From: CAVUCE01 sp963739985
GTDB lineage: Bacteria; Bacteroidota; Ignavibacteria; Ignavibacteriales; Ignavibacteriaceae
DNA length: 64,000 nucleotides
NCBI GenBank assembly: GCA_963739985.1
Contig: CAVUCE010000005.1
Coordinates: forward strand, 186,001-250,000
Direction of reading: 5' to 3'
Within the stretch, counting starts at the first letter, position 1. Each line of letters opens with the position of its first letter. Positions 8,845 through 17,871 of the stretch are shown piece by piece. Made by a program: the position numbers and the translations under genes. Under the pieces are notes generated by a model. The model ran no database searches. It worked only from the letters and a program-made list of their open reading frames with translations, and was not told the DNA's origin.

Positions 8845-10152
8845 ATGGAACAGTCAAGCATCCCGGCATCCGCTTTATTAAAGTTGCAGGATGAAAACAA
8901 GCGTCTCAGAATAGCAGTCGAGGAATTATCAGTACTAAACGAAATTTCCACAGTCATTACATCTACACAACCGCTGGAGCAAATAATTGATCTAATAGTT
9001 CGCAAATGTGTTCAGCATTTGAAGGTAGAACAGGGCGCTGTTATGCTGCTTAACGAAAAAGATGAAGACAATCCGTTTCGCACAATGATTCGTAAACAGG
9101 ATACTTATTCAAATTACCTTCCTTTTCGGTTTGATGCCCAGCTAACCGGCTGGATGCTCAAAAATAAAACCCCTCTTCTTATAAATGATCTTTTAGGAGA
9201 TAAAAGATTCAATTTTATGGTTAGCGAAGATTTCCCATTGAGCTCTTTGTTAAGTGTACCAATGAATGTTAAGGGAAAGATGATTGGTTTGCTGACTGTC
9301 TTCAATAAAAGAACTGAATCGGGATTTTCTGAAAACGATCAGCGGCTTCTGGGTATTATTGCTTCTCAATCGGCACAGGTTCTTGAAAATGCGCGTTTAT
9401 ATCGTGAAGAACAAGTGCTATTCAGACTTAAGGAAGAGATGAGACTTGCTTATGAAATACAAGTTGATCTTTTGCCGAAATCACAACCTAATGTTCCGGG
9501 TTATCAAATTGCGGGGAAAAGCACTCCGGCAAAAGATGTCGGCGGTGATTATTATGATTTTATAGAAATCGACGAAAACAGAATAGCGTTTTGTCTCGGT
9601 GATATTTCGGGAAAGGGAATTCCCGCTGCAATTCTCATGGCAAACCTTCAAGCATCTTTAAGAGGACAAGCAAAACAAGATAAGTCTTGTAAAGAGTGTG
9701 TTTCATTTACAAATGATATTCTTTTTCATAATACTTCATCCGCAAAATTTGCAACACTTTTTTATGCTATCTTAGACAAAGATACACACCAGATTACTTA
9801 TTGCAATGCGGGACATAACAATCCTTTACATTTTTCCGGTGATAAAGTACTTCCGGAGTTTTCTACGGGAGGTGTTATTGTAGGTATAATGCCTTCATTT
9901 CCTTATGAAGAGGAAACAATACCTTTTCTTAGTGATGATTTGCTTGTGCTTTATTCTGATGGAATTACCGAAGCAATGAATAGCAAGGAAGAAGAGTTTG
10001 GTGAAAAAAGATTAGAGGAAACGATAATAAATTATAAGAACAAATCCGCCGAAGAAATAATTGAAAGTATCTTAGAAGAAGTAAGGTTTTTCACCGGTAA
10101 TGCACCACAGGCAGACGATATGACGATTGTCGTAATTAAAAGAGATAAATAA
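8845..10152 (+). CDS. GAF-SpoIIE (PP2C-type) serine phosphatase, RsbU-like
   Basis: 435 residues. A short coiled coil (about 8-35) leads into a GAF sensor domain (about 38-185) and then a SpoIIE-type PP2C phosphatase (about 205-435). The phosphatase metal motifs are all present: DVGGDYYDF, GDISGKGIPAAILMA, CNAGHNNP, LYSDGITEA and QADDMTIVV. Enzymes of this type dephosphorylate anti-sigma-factor antagonists in partner-switching circuits. No anti-sigma or STAS gene lies next to it, so its partner is elsewhere. The start has AAAGGGGAT about 6 bases upstream. It is cytoplasmic, with no signal or membrane segment. Confidence 0.9.
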   Translation: MEQSSIPASALLKLQDENKRLRIAVEELSVLNEISTVITSTQPLEQIIDLIVRKCVQHLKVEQGAVMLLNEKDEDNPFRTMIRKQDTYSNYLPFRFDAQLTGWMLKNKTPLLINDLLGDKRFNFMVSEDFPLSSLLSVPMNVKGKMIGLLTVFNKRTESGFSENDQRLLGIIASQSAQVLENARLYREEQVLFRLKEEMRLAYEIQVDLLPKSQPNVPGYQIAGKSTPAKDVGGDYYDFIEIDENRIAFCLGDISGKGIPAAILMANLQASLRGQAKQDKSCKECVSFTNDILFHNTSSAKFATLFYAILDKDTHQITYCNAGHNNPLHFSGDKVLPEFSTGGVIVGIMPSFPYEEETIPFLSDDLLVLYSDGITEAMNSKEEEFGEKRLEETIINYKNKSAEEIIESILEEVRFFTGNAPQADDMTIVVIKRDK

Positions 10153-10221
10153 GAATCATAAACTAAATTTTTACATTTATTCGGGTCTCTAGCTTCTTAA
10201 AAAGAAAGGTTGGTAAGACTC

Positions 10222-10980
10222 ATGTACATGCGTTTCATGCAGTTGCAAATCCAAGCTCAATCGGTTGAGAAGTTTAAAGAATTTTATGAAAATAAAATTT
10301 ACCATAGGCTCGAAAAGATGTCCGGATGTTTGTTCGCAGGGCTTTTATGTTCACTTGATAATACCGATTTCATTTCACTCACCTTTTGGAAGTCTTTAAC
10401 CGATGTAGAAAATTATGAAATGGAGGGAGCATTTCGCGGATTGTTTGATGATTCAAAACCTTATTTATCCGAATCAACAGAATGGAAATTAAATCTTTCG
10501 GATGATATGCAATTGGAATACAAACCCGTTAATGAAGATCCGGTCATAAAGAAATATGCTGTAAAGGCTCAAAAAGAAGAAGAAGTAACTCTTTCCAATG
10601 CAAATATGTTTTTAAGGACAGTCTCGGGCAAAGTTCAAAAAACAAAGATTAAAGAATTTAAAGAGATTTACTCCGGGACAATTTTACCTGAATTAAAATT
10701 GGTTGAAGGATGTCGCTATGTTTATTTAATCGAAAATATGGTTGAGGATGACGAGTTTGTTTCATTAACAATTTGGGACAGTAAAGAAGCTTTGGATAAG
10801 TTTGAAACAGGCGGAAAGTATAGTGAGTTAATCGATAAAATTAAACATACATTCTCACAATTTTATTTGTGGAAAATGGAGCTTGAAAAAGATTTTAATG
10901 CGCAAATTCAAACCACTGAAGATTTAAAAGTAGAAAGTTACAATTTAGTTACCGGTAAAAGTTTTCATAAAAAAGATTAA
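10222..10980 (+). CDS. Tandem antibiotic-biosynthesis-monooxygenase (ABM) domain protein
   Basis: About 252 residues with two ferredoxin-like ABM repeats (about 1-90 and 130-220). Both show the family pattern of a first strand, a helix ending in Y-x-x-x-I, G-C and a later S-L-T-x-W core (SLTFWKSLTDVENYE; SLTIWDSKEALDKFE). ABM proteins include quinol monooxygenases and heme-degrading enzymes, but many have no known activity, so none is assigned. Start uncertain: a TTG at 10210 gives a slightly longer frame, but it abuts the AAGAAAGG ribosome site; ATG 10222 is better placed. It follows the phosphatase by 69 bp and may be co-transcribed. Confidence 0.7.
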   Translation: MYMRFMQLQIQAQSVEKFKEFYENKIYHRLEKMSGCLFAGLLCSLDNTDFISLTFWKSLTDVENYEMEGAFRGLFDDSKPYLSESTEWKLNLSDDMQLEYKPVNEDPVIKKYAVKAQKEEEVTLSNANMFLRTVSGKVQKTKIKEFKEIYSGTILPELKLVEGCRYVYLIENMVEDDEFVSLTIWDSKEALDKFETGGKYSELIDKIKHTFSQFYLWKMELEKDFNAQIQTTEDLKVESYNLVTGKSFHKKD

Positions 10981-10990
10981 TAATTAACTC

Positions 10991-11107
10991 ATGTTACGCA
11001 AGTATATGTTTTGGTCATATTGAACGAAGTGAAATATCTCATAAATTTGTAAAAATCGAAACCTTGAGATTCTTCATTTCATTCAGAATGAACGTTTTGC
11101 GTAACAT
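10991..11107. repeat. MITE-like inverted repeat, 117 bp
   Basis: Perfect 11-bp terminal inverted repeats (ATGTTACGCAA at 10991-11001, TTGCGTAACAT at 11097-11107) bound nested imperfect inverted segments (TGAACGAAGTGAAATATCTC against the complement of GAGATTCTTCATTTCATTCA). It has no coding capacity and could fold into a long hairpin. It occupies the first part of the 475-bp gap 10981-11455. Confidence 0.65.
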
Positions 11108-11176
11108 TAGTAATTAATTCTTGGGGATTCGGAATAAAGCCATATTAGTTAAATGTCATTATAAATAGGGGTTTTA

Positions 11177-11290
11177 ATGATCGGTGAAACAATATTACAT
11201 TATAAAATAATAGAGAAACTCGGTGAGGGAGGAATGGGAGTTGTCTATTTAGCTGAGGATACAAAACTCAAGCTACGTTTTGCTATATAG
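11177..11290 (+). pseudogene. N-terminal stub of a Hanks-type Ser/Thr kinase
   Basis: ATG at 11177 opens a 37-codon frame containing IIEKLGEGGMGVVYLAED, the glycine-rich ATP loop of bacterial Ser/Thr kinases. It then diverges and stops at TAG 11290 before the catalytic lysine. Everything downstream of the P-loop is missing. A GGGG stretch lies a few bases upstream of the ATG. This is a truncated gene end, not a working kinase. Confidence 0.75.
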
Positions 11291-11455
11291 CTTATCATTT
11301 ATTATCGATAAACTACTTCATTCTTTGCCCTCTTTCTATATGTCCCACTATACATGTAAAAATATATTTGACTTAAATCATTGAAAACCAGTAATTCAAA
11401 TTTATATTAAAAGTATACGCTGATTAAAGGATAATTTTAAGGAAGGTGGTATACG

Positions 11456-12184
11456 ATGAAAAATATAAAATATTTAGCTTTTATTTTTACGTTAGTGCTT
11501 TTATGTACTCAAATGAGTTTTGCATTAAATAGCGGAAATAACTTAACAGAAAAAGTCAGATCTGCAATTGAAACAAGATATGGACAAACTGACATTAATG
11601 TGGATGTTCCATATAAAGGTCAAGTAGTTCTAGAAGGTTCAGTGAATTCTTTGTATGATAAGGATAGGATTTTTACAATAGTTTCCAGGGTTTCCGGAGT
11701 TATGGAAATTACCAATGATCTTGTTGTAAAAACAAAGATGCTCCCCGATGCAATAATAAAACAAAATGTAAAATTGGAAATAGCAAGAATGGGAGCTATT
11801 GTTGAACCTGATAAAATAAAGGTTGCTGTCGATAATGGACTGGTCGAGCTTTCAGGAAGTGTTAGTTATTACAGAGAAAAAATTTTAGCTGAAACTGCAG
11901 CTTCAATGCAAAAAGGTGTGAAATCTATAGCCAACGAAATAAAAGTAAAACCAATACAAAAAGCTCTAACAGATAAAAATCTTGAGAAAGTATTACAATC
12001 TGTTAGAAAAGATGAATTTGGTTTGTCAAATGATGTTCACATAAATGTAAAAAACGGAATCGCTACAATTACCGGAACCGTTAGTGATTTATGGACAAAG
12101 AGGAACATGCAAAAAGAATTTTCGGATATAATAGGGGTTCTTGGTGTTGTTAATAAACTTAAAGTTAAGCCTGAAATTGAATAG
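11456..12184 (+). CDS. Periplasmic triple-BON-domain protein
   Basis: 242 residues: a signal peptide (about 1-23, ending MSFA) and three BON repeats (about 28-92, 97-163 and 170-240), each built as helix, then G-x-V-x-L-x-G-x-V (VVLEGSVNSL, VELSGSVSYY, ATITGTVSDL), then G-V-x-x-x-x-N-x-L/I. BON domains bind phospholipid membranes, as in OsmY-type periplasmic stress proteins. Ribosome site GGAAGGTGG. It stands alone, with broken genes on both sides. The family call is firm; the specific role is unknown. Confidence 0.85.
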   Translation: MKNIKYLAFIFTLVLLCTQMSFALNSGNNLTEKVRSAIETRYGQTDINVDVPYKGQVVLEGSVNSLYDKDRIFTIVSRVSGVMEITNDLVVKTKMLPDAIIKQNVKLEIARMGAIVEPDKIKVAVDNGLVELSGSVSYYREKILAETAASMQKGVKSIANEIKVKPIQKALTDKNLEKVLQSVRKDEFGLSNDVHINVKNGIATITGTVSDLWTKRNMQKEFSDIIGVLGVVNKLKVKPEIE

Positions 12185-12256
12185 CCAGTGAAAACTTAAA
12201 ATGTAAAACGAGTGTGGATTCAATTTAATTAACACCTACTATAATGTACATACTAG

Positions 12257-12439
12257 AGAAGTATATTCACATTTATAGATCAATTTCAACAGGCGGGTAC
12301 ATACACAAAAACATTTAATGAATCTCAGCTATCCAGCGGAATTTATTTTTACGAATTAAAAATGCCAGGCAAACTTGCAGTTAAAAAATTAATTTTGCCG
12401 AAGTTAATGTTTTATAGAGATCGTTTGATATTTGTATAA
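12257..12439 (+). pseudogene. Orphan C-terminal T9SS sorting-domain fragment
   Basis: A 60-codon open frame without its own start reads QAGTYTKTFNESQLSSGIYF and then MPGKLAVKKLILPK. This is the last half of a type A T9SS tail, extended past the usual end to TAA 12437-12439. A TAG at 12254-12256 closes it upstream, and the rest of the cargo protein is absent. It lies in the 363-bp gap between the BON and nuclease-helicase genes; the remainder of the gap is AT-rich with no feature I can support. Confidence 0.75.
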
Positions 12440-12547
12440 CTACAGATCCTCATCTATTCGTGAATCTATATGTTATTTCTTTGATTATAATAATTTATTG
12501 GGATATATTTTATTATTACTTATTCAATATAGCAATATTAAGGTTTT

Positions 12548-14524
12548 ATGAATCGTTCTTTTTATTCGGACTCGTTTTACAATTTTATAAATGTTCCTCC
12601 AGAAGAAATTATTGGAAAACTTGCATTAAATAATAATTTTGCTTTGGAAAGAACCCAAAGAGATGCCTGGCTTGAAGAAATATTAATACTTAAGAATATA
12701 TTACCAAGTTTTAATGGGAGTATTTATTTCGAATATTCTATCCCAAGAATGGGACGAAGAATTGATACAGTTCTATTAATTGATTCAGTAATTTTTATTC
12801 TGGAATTTAAAATAGGAGAAACGACATATTCATCTTCTGCAATAGATCAAGTAATGGATTATGCATTGGACTTGAAAAATTTTCATGAATCGAGTCATGA
12901 TAAATTTATTGCCCCTGTCTTAATAGCAACTAAAGCTCAAGATACTATTTCACTAATAACTTTTACACCTCAGAATGATAAACTTCTATTACCTATAAAA
13001 ACTAATATTGAGCTTTTAAAAAATATAATTGAAAATGTCTTATCTATATGTAGAAGCGAAACAATCGATCATAAGTTATGGGAACAAGGAAGATATAGTC
13101 CAACACCCACAATTATCGATGCCGCATTAGCTTTATATAATAACCATTCAGTTGAAGATATCTCACGTAGCGATGCAAGTGCAATTAATCTTAGTCAAAC
13201 ATCTAATGAAATTTCTAGAATAATCAAATACTCAAAAGAAAATACACGAAAATCAATATGTTTTGTAACTGGAGTTCCGGGAGCAGGAAAAACATTAGTT
13301 GGATTAAATATTGCAACCAAACACTTTGATAAAAATAATGATTTGTACAGTGTTTTTCTTTCAGGTAATGGTCCACTTGTAAAAATACTACGTGAAGCTT
13401 TAACCAGAGATAAAGTAAAAAGAGAAAAGGCTAATGGGAAAACTCTCAAAAAAAGTGAAGCTTTTAGCGAAGTAAAAATGTTTATCCAAAACGTTCATAA
13501 CTTTAGAGATGAGTGTTTAATTGATATTGAATCTCCACCAATCGAACATGTTGCATTGTTTGATGAGGCGCAGCGTGCATGGAATTTAGAACAAACTTCC
13601 AATTTTATGTTGCGTAAAAAACGAAAACCAAATTTTAAACAATCGGAGCCGGAGTTTCTTATTTCATGTTTAGATCGTCATCCAGATTGGGCGGTAATTG
13701 TTTGTTTAGTTGGAGGTGGTCAAGAAATTAATACCGGTGAGGCTGGAATAAGTGAGTGGATATACTCTTTAGACAGAACTTTTAGTAACTGGGATATCTA
13801 TATTTCACCAATGCTTAAAGATAGTGAATATAATACTCAAAATACTTTTGAATTATTGAAATATCATAAAAATGTTCAATATTTAAATGCTTTACACCTT
13901 GCGATTTCATTAAGATCATTTCGAGCAGAGAACGTGTCGTTATTCGTTAAACAAGTTCTTGATATACATATTGAAGAGGCTAAAATAACATTAGAAAGTA
14001 TTAAGGAGAAATATCCTATTGTTTTAACAAGAGAGATGGTAAAGGCTAAGAAGTGGTTAAAAGAACAAGCAAGGGGTTCAGAAAGATACGGAATTGTTGT
14101 GTCATCACAAGCCGAAAGATTAAAACCTCAATCTATTTTTGTTAAATCTCCCATGGATCCAGTACATTGGTTCCTTGATGGAAAAGATGATATACGCTCA
14201 TCATATTATTTAGAAGATGTGGCAACAGAATTTCACGTGCAAGGTTTAGAACTTGATTGGGTTTGTGTTACTTGGGATGCGGATTTCAGATACACTAAAA
14301 ACGGTTGGAGTCATTGTTCTTTCCGTGGAAATAAATGGCAGAAAATTAACAAAATTGAGAGACAGAATTACTTAAAAAATGCTTATCGCGTTTTATTAAC
14401 ACGTGCGCGCCAAGGGATGGTAATTGTAGTTCCGGAAGGTGATGAAAATGATCCAACTCGATCTCCAATTTATTATGATCCCACTTTTGAATATTTAAAG
14501 AATATAGGACTAAAAGAAATATAG
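12548..14524 (+). CDS. RecB-like nuclease plus DUF2075 (Schlafen-type) helicase fusion
   Basis: 658 residues. The N-terminal region has a PD-(D/E)XK nuclease pattern: D73 in RRIDTVLL, E86-x-K88 in ILEFK, then Q101-x3-Y105 in DQVMDY, the QxxxY motif of RecB-like nucleases. The C-terminal part (about 225-655) is a DUF2075 P-loop domain with Walker A GVPGAGKT (about 240-247), Walker B ALFDEAQ (about 338), VQGLELDWV (about 563) and the SF1 motif VI-like LLTRARQGM (about 613). Related helicase domains occur in Schlafen and in several phage-defence proteins, so a nucleic-acid targeting role is likely. The gene is alone and AT-rich, with a weak ribosome site (TAAGG). Nuclease activity is inferred from motifs only. 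Confidence 0.8.
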   Translation: MNRSFYSDSFYNFINVPPEEIIGKLALNNNFALERTQRDAWLEEILILKNILPSFNGSIYFEYSIPRMGRRIDTVLLIDSVIFILEFKIGETTYSSSAIDQVMDYALDLKNFHESSHDKFIAPVLIATKAQDTISLITFTPQNDKLLLPIKTNIELLKNIIENVLSICRSETIDHKLWEQGRYSPTPTIIDAALALYNNHSVEDISRSDASAINLSQTSNEISRIIKYSKENTRKSICFVTGVPGAGKTLVGLNIATKHFDKNNDLYSVFLSGNGPLVKILREALTRDKVKREKANGKTLKKSEAFSEVKMFIQNVHNFRDECLIDIESPPIEHVALFDEAQRAWNLEQTSNFMLRKKRKPNFKQSEPEFLISCLDRHPDWAVIVCLVGGGQEINTGEAGISEWIYSLDRTFSNWDIYISPMLKDSEYNTQNTFELLKYHKNVQYLNALHLAISLRSFRAENVSLFVKQVLDIHIEEAKITLESIKEKYPIVLTREMVKAKKWLKEQARGSERYGIVVSSQAERLKPQSIFVKSPMDPVHWFLDGKDDIRSSYYLEDVATEFHVQGLELDWVCVTWDADFRYTKNGWSHCSFRGNKWQKINKIERQNYLKNAYRVLLTRARQGMVIVVPEGDENDPTRSPIYYDPTFEYLKNIGLKEI

Positions 14525-14552
14525 TTTTATTCAATCCATAATCTTTATTTTC

Positions 14553-15533
14553 TTAAACCACCATTTCCCTGTTGTATTTATTCCTATACTGAATGGGGGA
14601 TAAGCCTGTAATTTTCTTAAAAGTCACACGGAAAGCTTTAGGATCGGTGTAACCAATTTTGTACATTACTTCGCTAATGTTTTCCCGTGATGATTCAAGA
14701 CTCATTTTTGCCGCTTCAACTTTCACTCGTTGAATATATTCAATAACAGTATTACAAGTAGCTTTCTTAAATCTTCGCTCTAAATTTCTTCTGCTAATTG
14801 CTAATTCAGAAGCAAGTTGATCAACTGTTATTTTCTCTTGAAAATTATTTTCAATAAATTCTTGTGCTTTTATTATAACTTCGTCGTCGTGTTCTTTCTG
14901 TCCTTTAAACATTATAAACGGCGATTGGCTGTCTCTATCAATATCAATCATAAATGCTTTTGAAACTATAACCGAAATTTCTCTTCCGGCGTGTTTTTCA
15001 ATCAAGTAAAGCAGCAAGTTTAAATATGAATAAGCGCCGCCGCTGGTATAAATCCCGTTTTCTTCCGTCATGATTTTGTCATCAACAACATTTAAGTGCG
15101 GGTACATTTTTCTAAACTGATTTACAAATTGCCAGTGAGTTGTACATGTTTTGCCTTCGAGTAAACCGGTTGCGGCTAAAAAGAAAGATCCTAAACAAAA
15201 GCTGGCTACCTCCGCCCCGCTATTATATTGAGAGATAATCCACGGGATAAATTCTTTATTTCTTTCTGCGGCCATATTCTGATCTCCGTGTAAAGCCGGA
15301 ATAATTATTAGGTCGGTTCTAGGTACATCTTTTATCAAAACATCGGGATAAACACTAAACAAACCTGTTGATTGTTTTGTCTCTGAAGATATTCCTACTA
15401 GATGAACATCAAAAGCCGGCTCTTTCCCAATGCTTTTTAAAATGCCGTTTGTTTCTGAAAAAATTTGATGTGTCCCCTCAATATTTACCATGCTTGTATG
15501 ACCAAGCGGAATTAAAATTGATATATGTTTCAT
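14553..15533 (-). CDS. GlxA-type AraC transcriptional regulator with DJ-1/PfpI domain
   Basis: 326 residues. The N-terminal DJ-1/PfpI domain (about 1-195) has the elbow Cys in ASFCLGSFFLAATGLL and a following His in TTHWQF. The C-terminal AraC domain (about 215-320) has two helix-turn-helix units (VDQLASELAISRRNLERRF and ISEVMYKIGYTDPKAFRVTF, ending GLSPIQYR). It is a DNA-binding regulator whose amidase-like domain probably senses a small ligand. It is divergent from the VOC gene at 15819 across a 285-bp spacer, so it may control the enzyme bank, although no operator could be identified. Confidence 0.88.
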   Translation of the reverse strand: MKHISILIPLGHTSMVNIEGTHQIFSETNGILKSIGKEPAFDVHLVGISSETKQSTGLFSVYPDVLIKDVPRTDLIIIPALHGDQNMAAERNKEFIPWIISQYNSGAEVASFCLGSFFLAATGLLEGKTCTTHWQFVNQFRKMYPHLNVVDDKIMTEENGIYTSGGAYSYLNLLLYLIEKHAGREISVIVSKAFMIDIDRDSQSPFIMFKGQKEHDDEVIIKAQEFIENNFQEKITVDQLASELAISRRNLERRFKKATCNTVIEYIQRVKVEAAKMSLESSRENISEVMYKIGYTDPKAFRVTFKKITGLSPIQYRNKYNREMVV

Positions 15534-15818
15534 AATATTATGAATATTTTGTTGAAAAAATTTTATTAAAGAGCAGAGGGAAAATCACAATTGCAGTTGA
15601 GATAAAATTGTAATTGTTTTTAAGGAAAGTTATTATAAATTTATCTCTCGAGCTTATCCGCATTTCAAATTATGTAAAGTTCTTGTCGCAATCAACCCCT
15701 AATTTGCCGTATTTACACCTTTTGAATTTGAAATTGCTAGGATATATTTACTAAAGAAATTCACTTCCGCGGATCTGAAAAATAATTCATCTTAAGTATT
15801 TAAAACGGAGGTAGCCGA

Positions 15819-16717
15819 ATGCAAAAGATAACACCTTTCTTATGGTTTGATAGCGATGCTGAAGAGGCGGTTAAATTCTATTCTTCCATTTTTAAAAATT
15901 CGAAGATTAAAAACACAACCTATTATAGTGAAGGCAGCGCTAAAGCCGCCGGAAGACCGGAAGGTTCCGTTATGACTGTGGCTTTTGATATTGACGGATA
16001 TAATTTTACGGCAATAAACGGAGGTCCCGTATTTAAGATAAATCCTTCGATTTCATTTTTTTATCACTACTAAGGATGAAAAAGAAATTGATGAACTCTG
16101 GGCTAAACTTTCAGATGGCGGAAAAGTTATGATGGAATTAAATAAATATGACTGGAGTAAAAAGTACGGCTGGGTGGAAGATAAGTTCGGCGTATCATGG
16201 CAGCTTATGCATACAGAAAATGATAGTTGAACAGAAAATAGTTCCTTCATTTATGTTTACCCAAAAATCATTTGGAAAAGCGAATGAAGCAATCAACTTT
16301 TATGCGTCTGTTTTCAAAAATTCAAAAGTGAATGATGTTTTTAAGTATGGTGCAGAAGTTCTTCCCGATAATCCCGATGCAATAATGTATTCGGATTTTG
16401 ATCTAGAAGGAAATAAGTTCTCCGCAATGGATGGAGTTGGCAAGCATAACTTTCAATTTAACGAAGCAATTTCATTCGTTGTTAATTGTAATGATCAAAA
16501 AGAGATTGATTATTTCTGGGAAAAGCTTTCGGATGGCGGAGATCTAAATGCACAGCAATGCGGCTGGCTTAAGGATAAATACGGTGTCTCATGGCAGATT
16601 GTGCCTGAAAATTTAGGCGAGTTGTTAAGCAGCAAAGAGCCGGGTAAATCTCAAAGAGTAATGGAAAAAGTACTTCAGATGAAAAAGCTTGATATAGCGG
16701 AATTGGAAAAAGCATAA
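15819..16717 (+). pseudogene. Two-domain VOC (PhnB-like) protein, broken by two +1 shifts
   Basis: Removing one T from the T7 run at 16056-16062 and one from TT at 16227-16228 restores a single 298-residue frame with two VOC/PhnB repeats. The first begins ITPFLWFDSDAEEAVKFY and ends with VSWQLMHTE; the second begins VPSFMFTQKSFGKANEA and ends with VSWQIVPE and MKKLDIAELE. Tandem proteins of this layout are known in the 3-demethylubiquinone methyltransferase-like VOC group, whose activity is mostly unproven. As written, the first frame stops at 16073. The second half could alternatively start at ATG 16220 with a few bases of overlap, but no ribosome site is visible there. The start has ACGGAGGTAGCC upstream. 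Confidence 0.75.
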
Positions 16718-16794
16718 TTATATTGAATTTTTTATTTGTACAGATAACTAACCTGGAAATTGATTAACTATTTATTTAATTCTGGAGATAAACA

Positions 16795-17235
16795 ATGTCA
16801 ACAATAAAACTTCACCGCGTTTTTAAAGCCTCACCTGAAAAAGTTTACCGCGCGTTCATTGATGCAGATGCTCAGGCAAAATGGCTTCCGCCTAACGGGT
16901 TTACCTGCAAGGTACATCATCTGGATGCAGTAGTCGGCGGGACTTACAAAATGTCATTCACAAATTTCACTAGCGGGAAAAGTCATTCCTTCGGCGGTAA
17001 ATATCTTGAGTTATTACCGGGAGAGAAAATTAGTTATTCCGATCAATTTGATGATCCGAACTTGCCCGGAGAAATGATAACTACGGTAAAGATCAAAAAG
17101 GTTTCCTGCGGTTCGGAAATTAACATTGTTCAGGAAGATGTGCCGGATGTTATTCCGCCTGAAATGTGCTATCTCGGCTGGCAGGAATCTCTTGATCAGT
17201 TGAGCAAACTCGTTGAGCCTGAAATACCGGATTAA
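16795..17235 (+). CDS. SRPBCC (AHSA1-like) family protein
   Basis: 146 residues with the START/Bet-v1 fold typical of AHSA1 proteins: an opening strand LHRVFKASPEKVYRAFIDAD, then KWLPPNGF, the central GGTYKMSFTNF strands and GGKYLELLPGEKISYSD, and the terminal helix GWQESLDQLSKLVE. These proteins bind hydrophobic ligands or act as co-chaperone-like folds; no ligand is assigned. Ribosome site TCTGGAGATAA. Second intact-type position in the one-strand bank of small enzymes. Confidence 0.88.
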   Translation: MSTIKLHRVFKASPEKVYRAFIDADAQAKWLPPNGFTCKVHHLDAVVGGTYKMSFTNFTSGKSHSFGGKYLELLPGEKISYSDQFDDPNLPGEMITTVKIKKVSCGSEINIVQEDVPDVIPPEMCYLGWQESLDQLSKLVEPEIPD

Positions 17236-17400
17236 AAGATTTATAAACTCCCGGTTTTTTACCATTGTCGCGAAGAAAAAATAATTGTATTGAGTTGTTT
17301 ATGGTCTTGCTCGCAATTCTGCATTTGATGGTGTAGTTAGTTACAGCAATAGACTGTTGGCAATCTAAATGATTTGTGAATTATTTAAGGAAACTAATTA

Positions 17401-17871
17401 ATGAGTCATGAATTTAGCAAAGAGTTAAACGCTATTTTACTCGAAATGTTGGAACAAAATAAATTCACCAGTTCCTTTAGTCTAAATCAAATAAATCCAG
17501 AAAATTCAAAATTTCGATTAAATAAAGAAACAGCATCCGTAGGTTTTATTTATAGACACATTGGTGAAACCATGAATACATTTTGTCAATTTTTAGGTAT
17601 TAAAACAGATGTTGTAAATACAACATTAGCGAAAATAGATATCGGTAAAACATATGAAGTTGAAAAAAGCCGAAAACTAGTTGAGCAAGGATATTTGACA
17701 CTAGAAAAGTTAGTAAATGAAACACCAGCAACTGGTTGGTTAGAAAAAGTTGAAACTCCATTTTTCGGTTCGGTTGCCAGAATTCGTCTTTTTTCACATA
17801 CTCTTTTTCATATCTCACACCATTGTGGGCAAATTTCGTCAGCAATTGTAAAAGGTAAAAGTTTTGAATAA
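17401..17871 (+). CDS. DinB-family metal-binding protein
   Basis: 156 residues predicted as a four-helix bundle. The family's metal-ligand histidines are in FIYRHIGET (about residue 45) and in the late HTLFHISHHCGQI motif (about 137-147). DinB/YfiT proteins often act as thiol-dependent transferases or remain uncharacterised. Its last codons overlap the next gene by 8 bp (17864-17871), suggesting translational coupling with the hydrolase. Confidence 0.8.
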   Translation: MSHEFSKELNAILLEMLEQNKFTSSFSLNQINPENSKFRLNKETASVGFIYRHIGETMNTFCQFLGIKTDVVNTTLAKIDIGKTYEVEKSRKLVEQGYLTLEKLVNETPATGWLEKVETPFFGSVARIRLFSHTLFHISHHCGQISSAIVKGKSFE

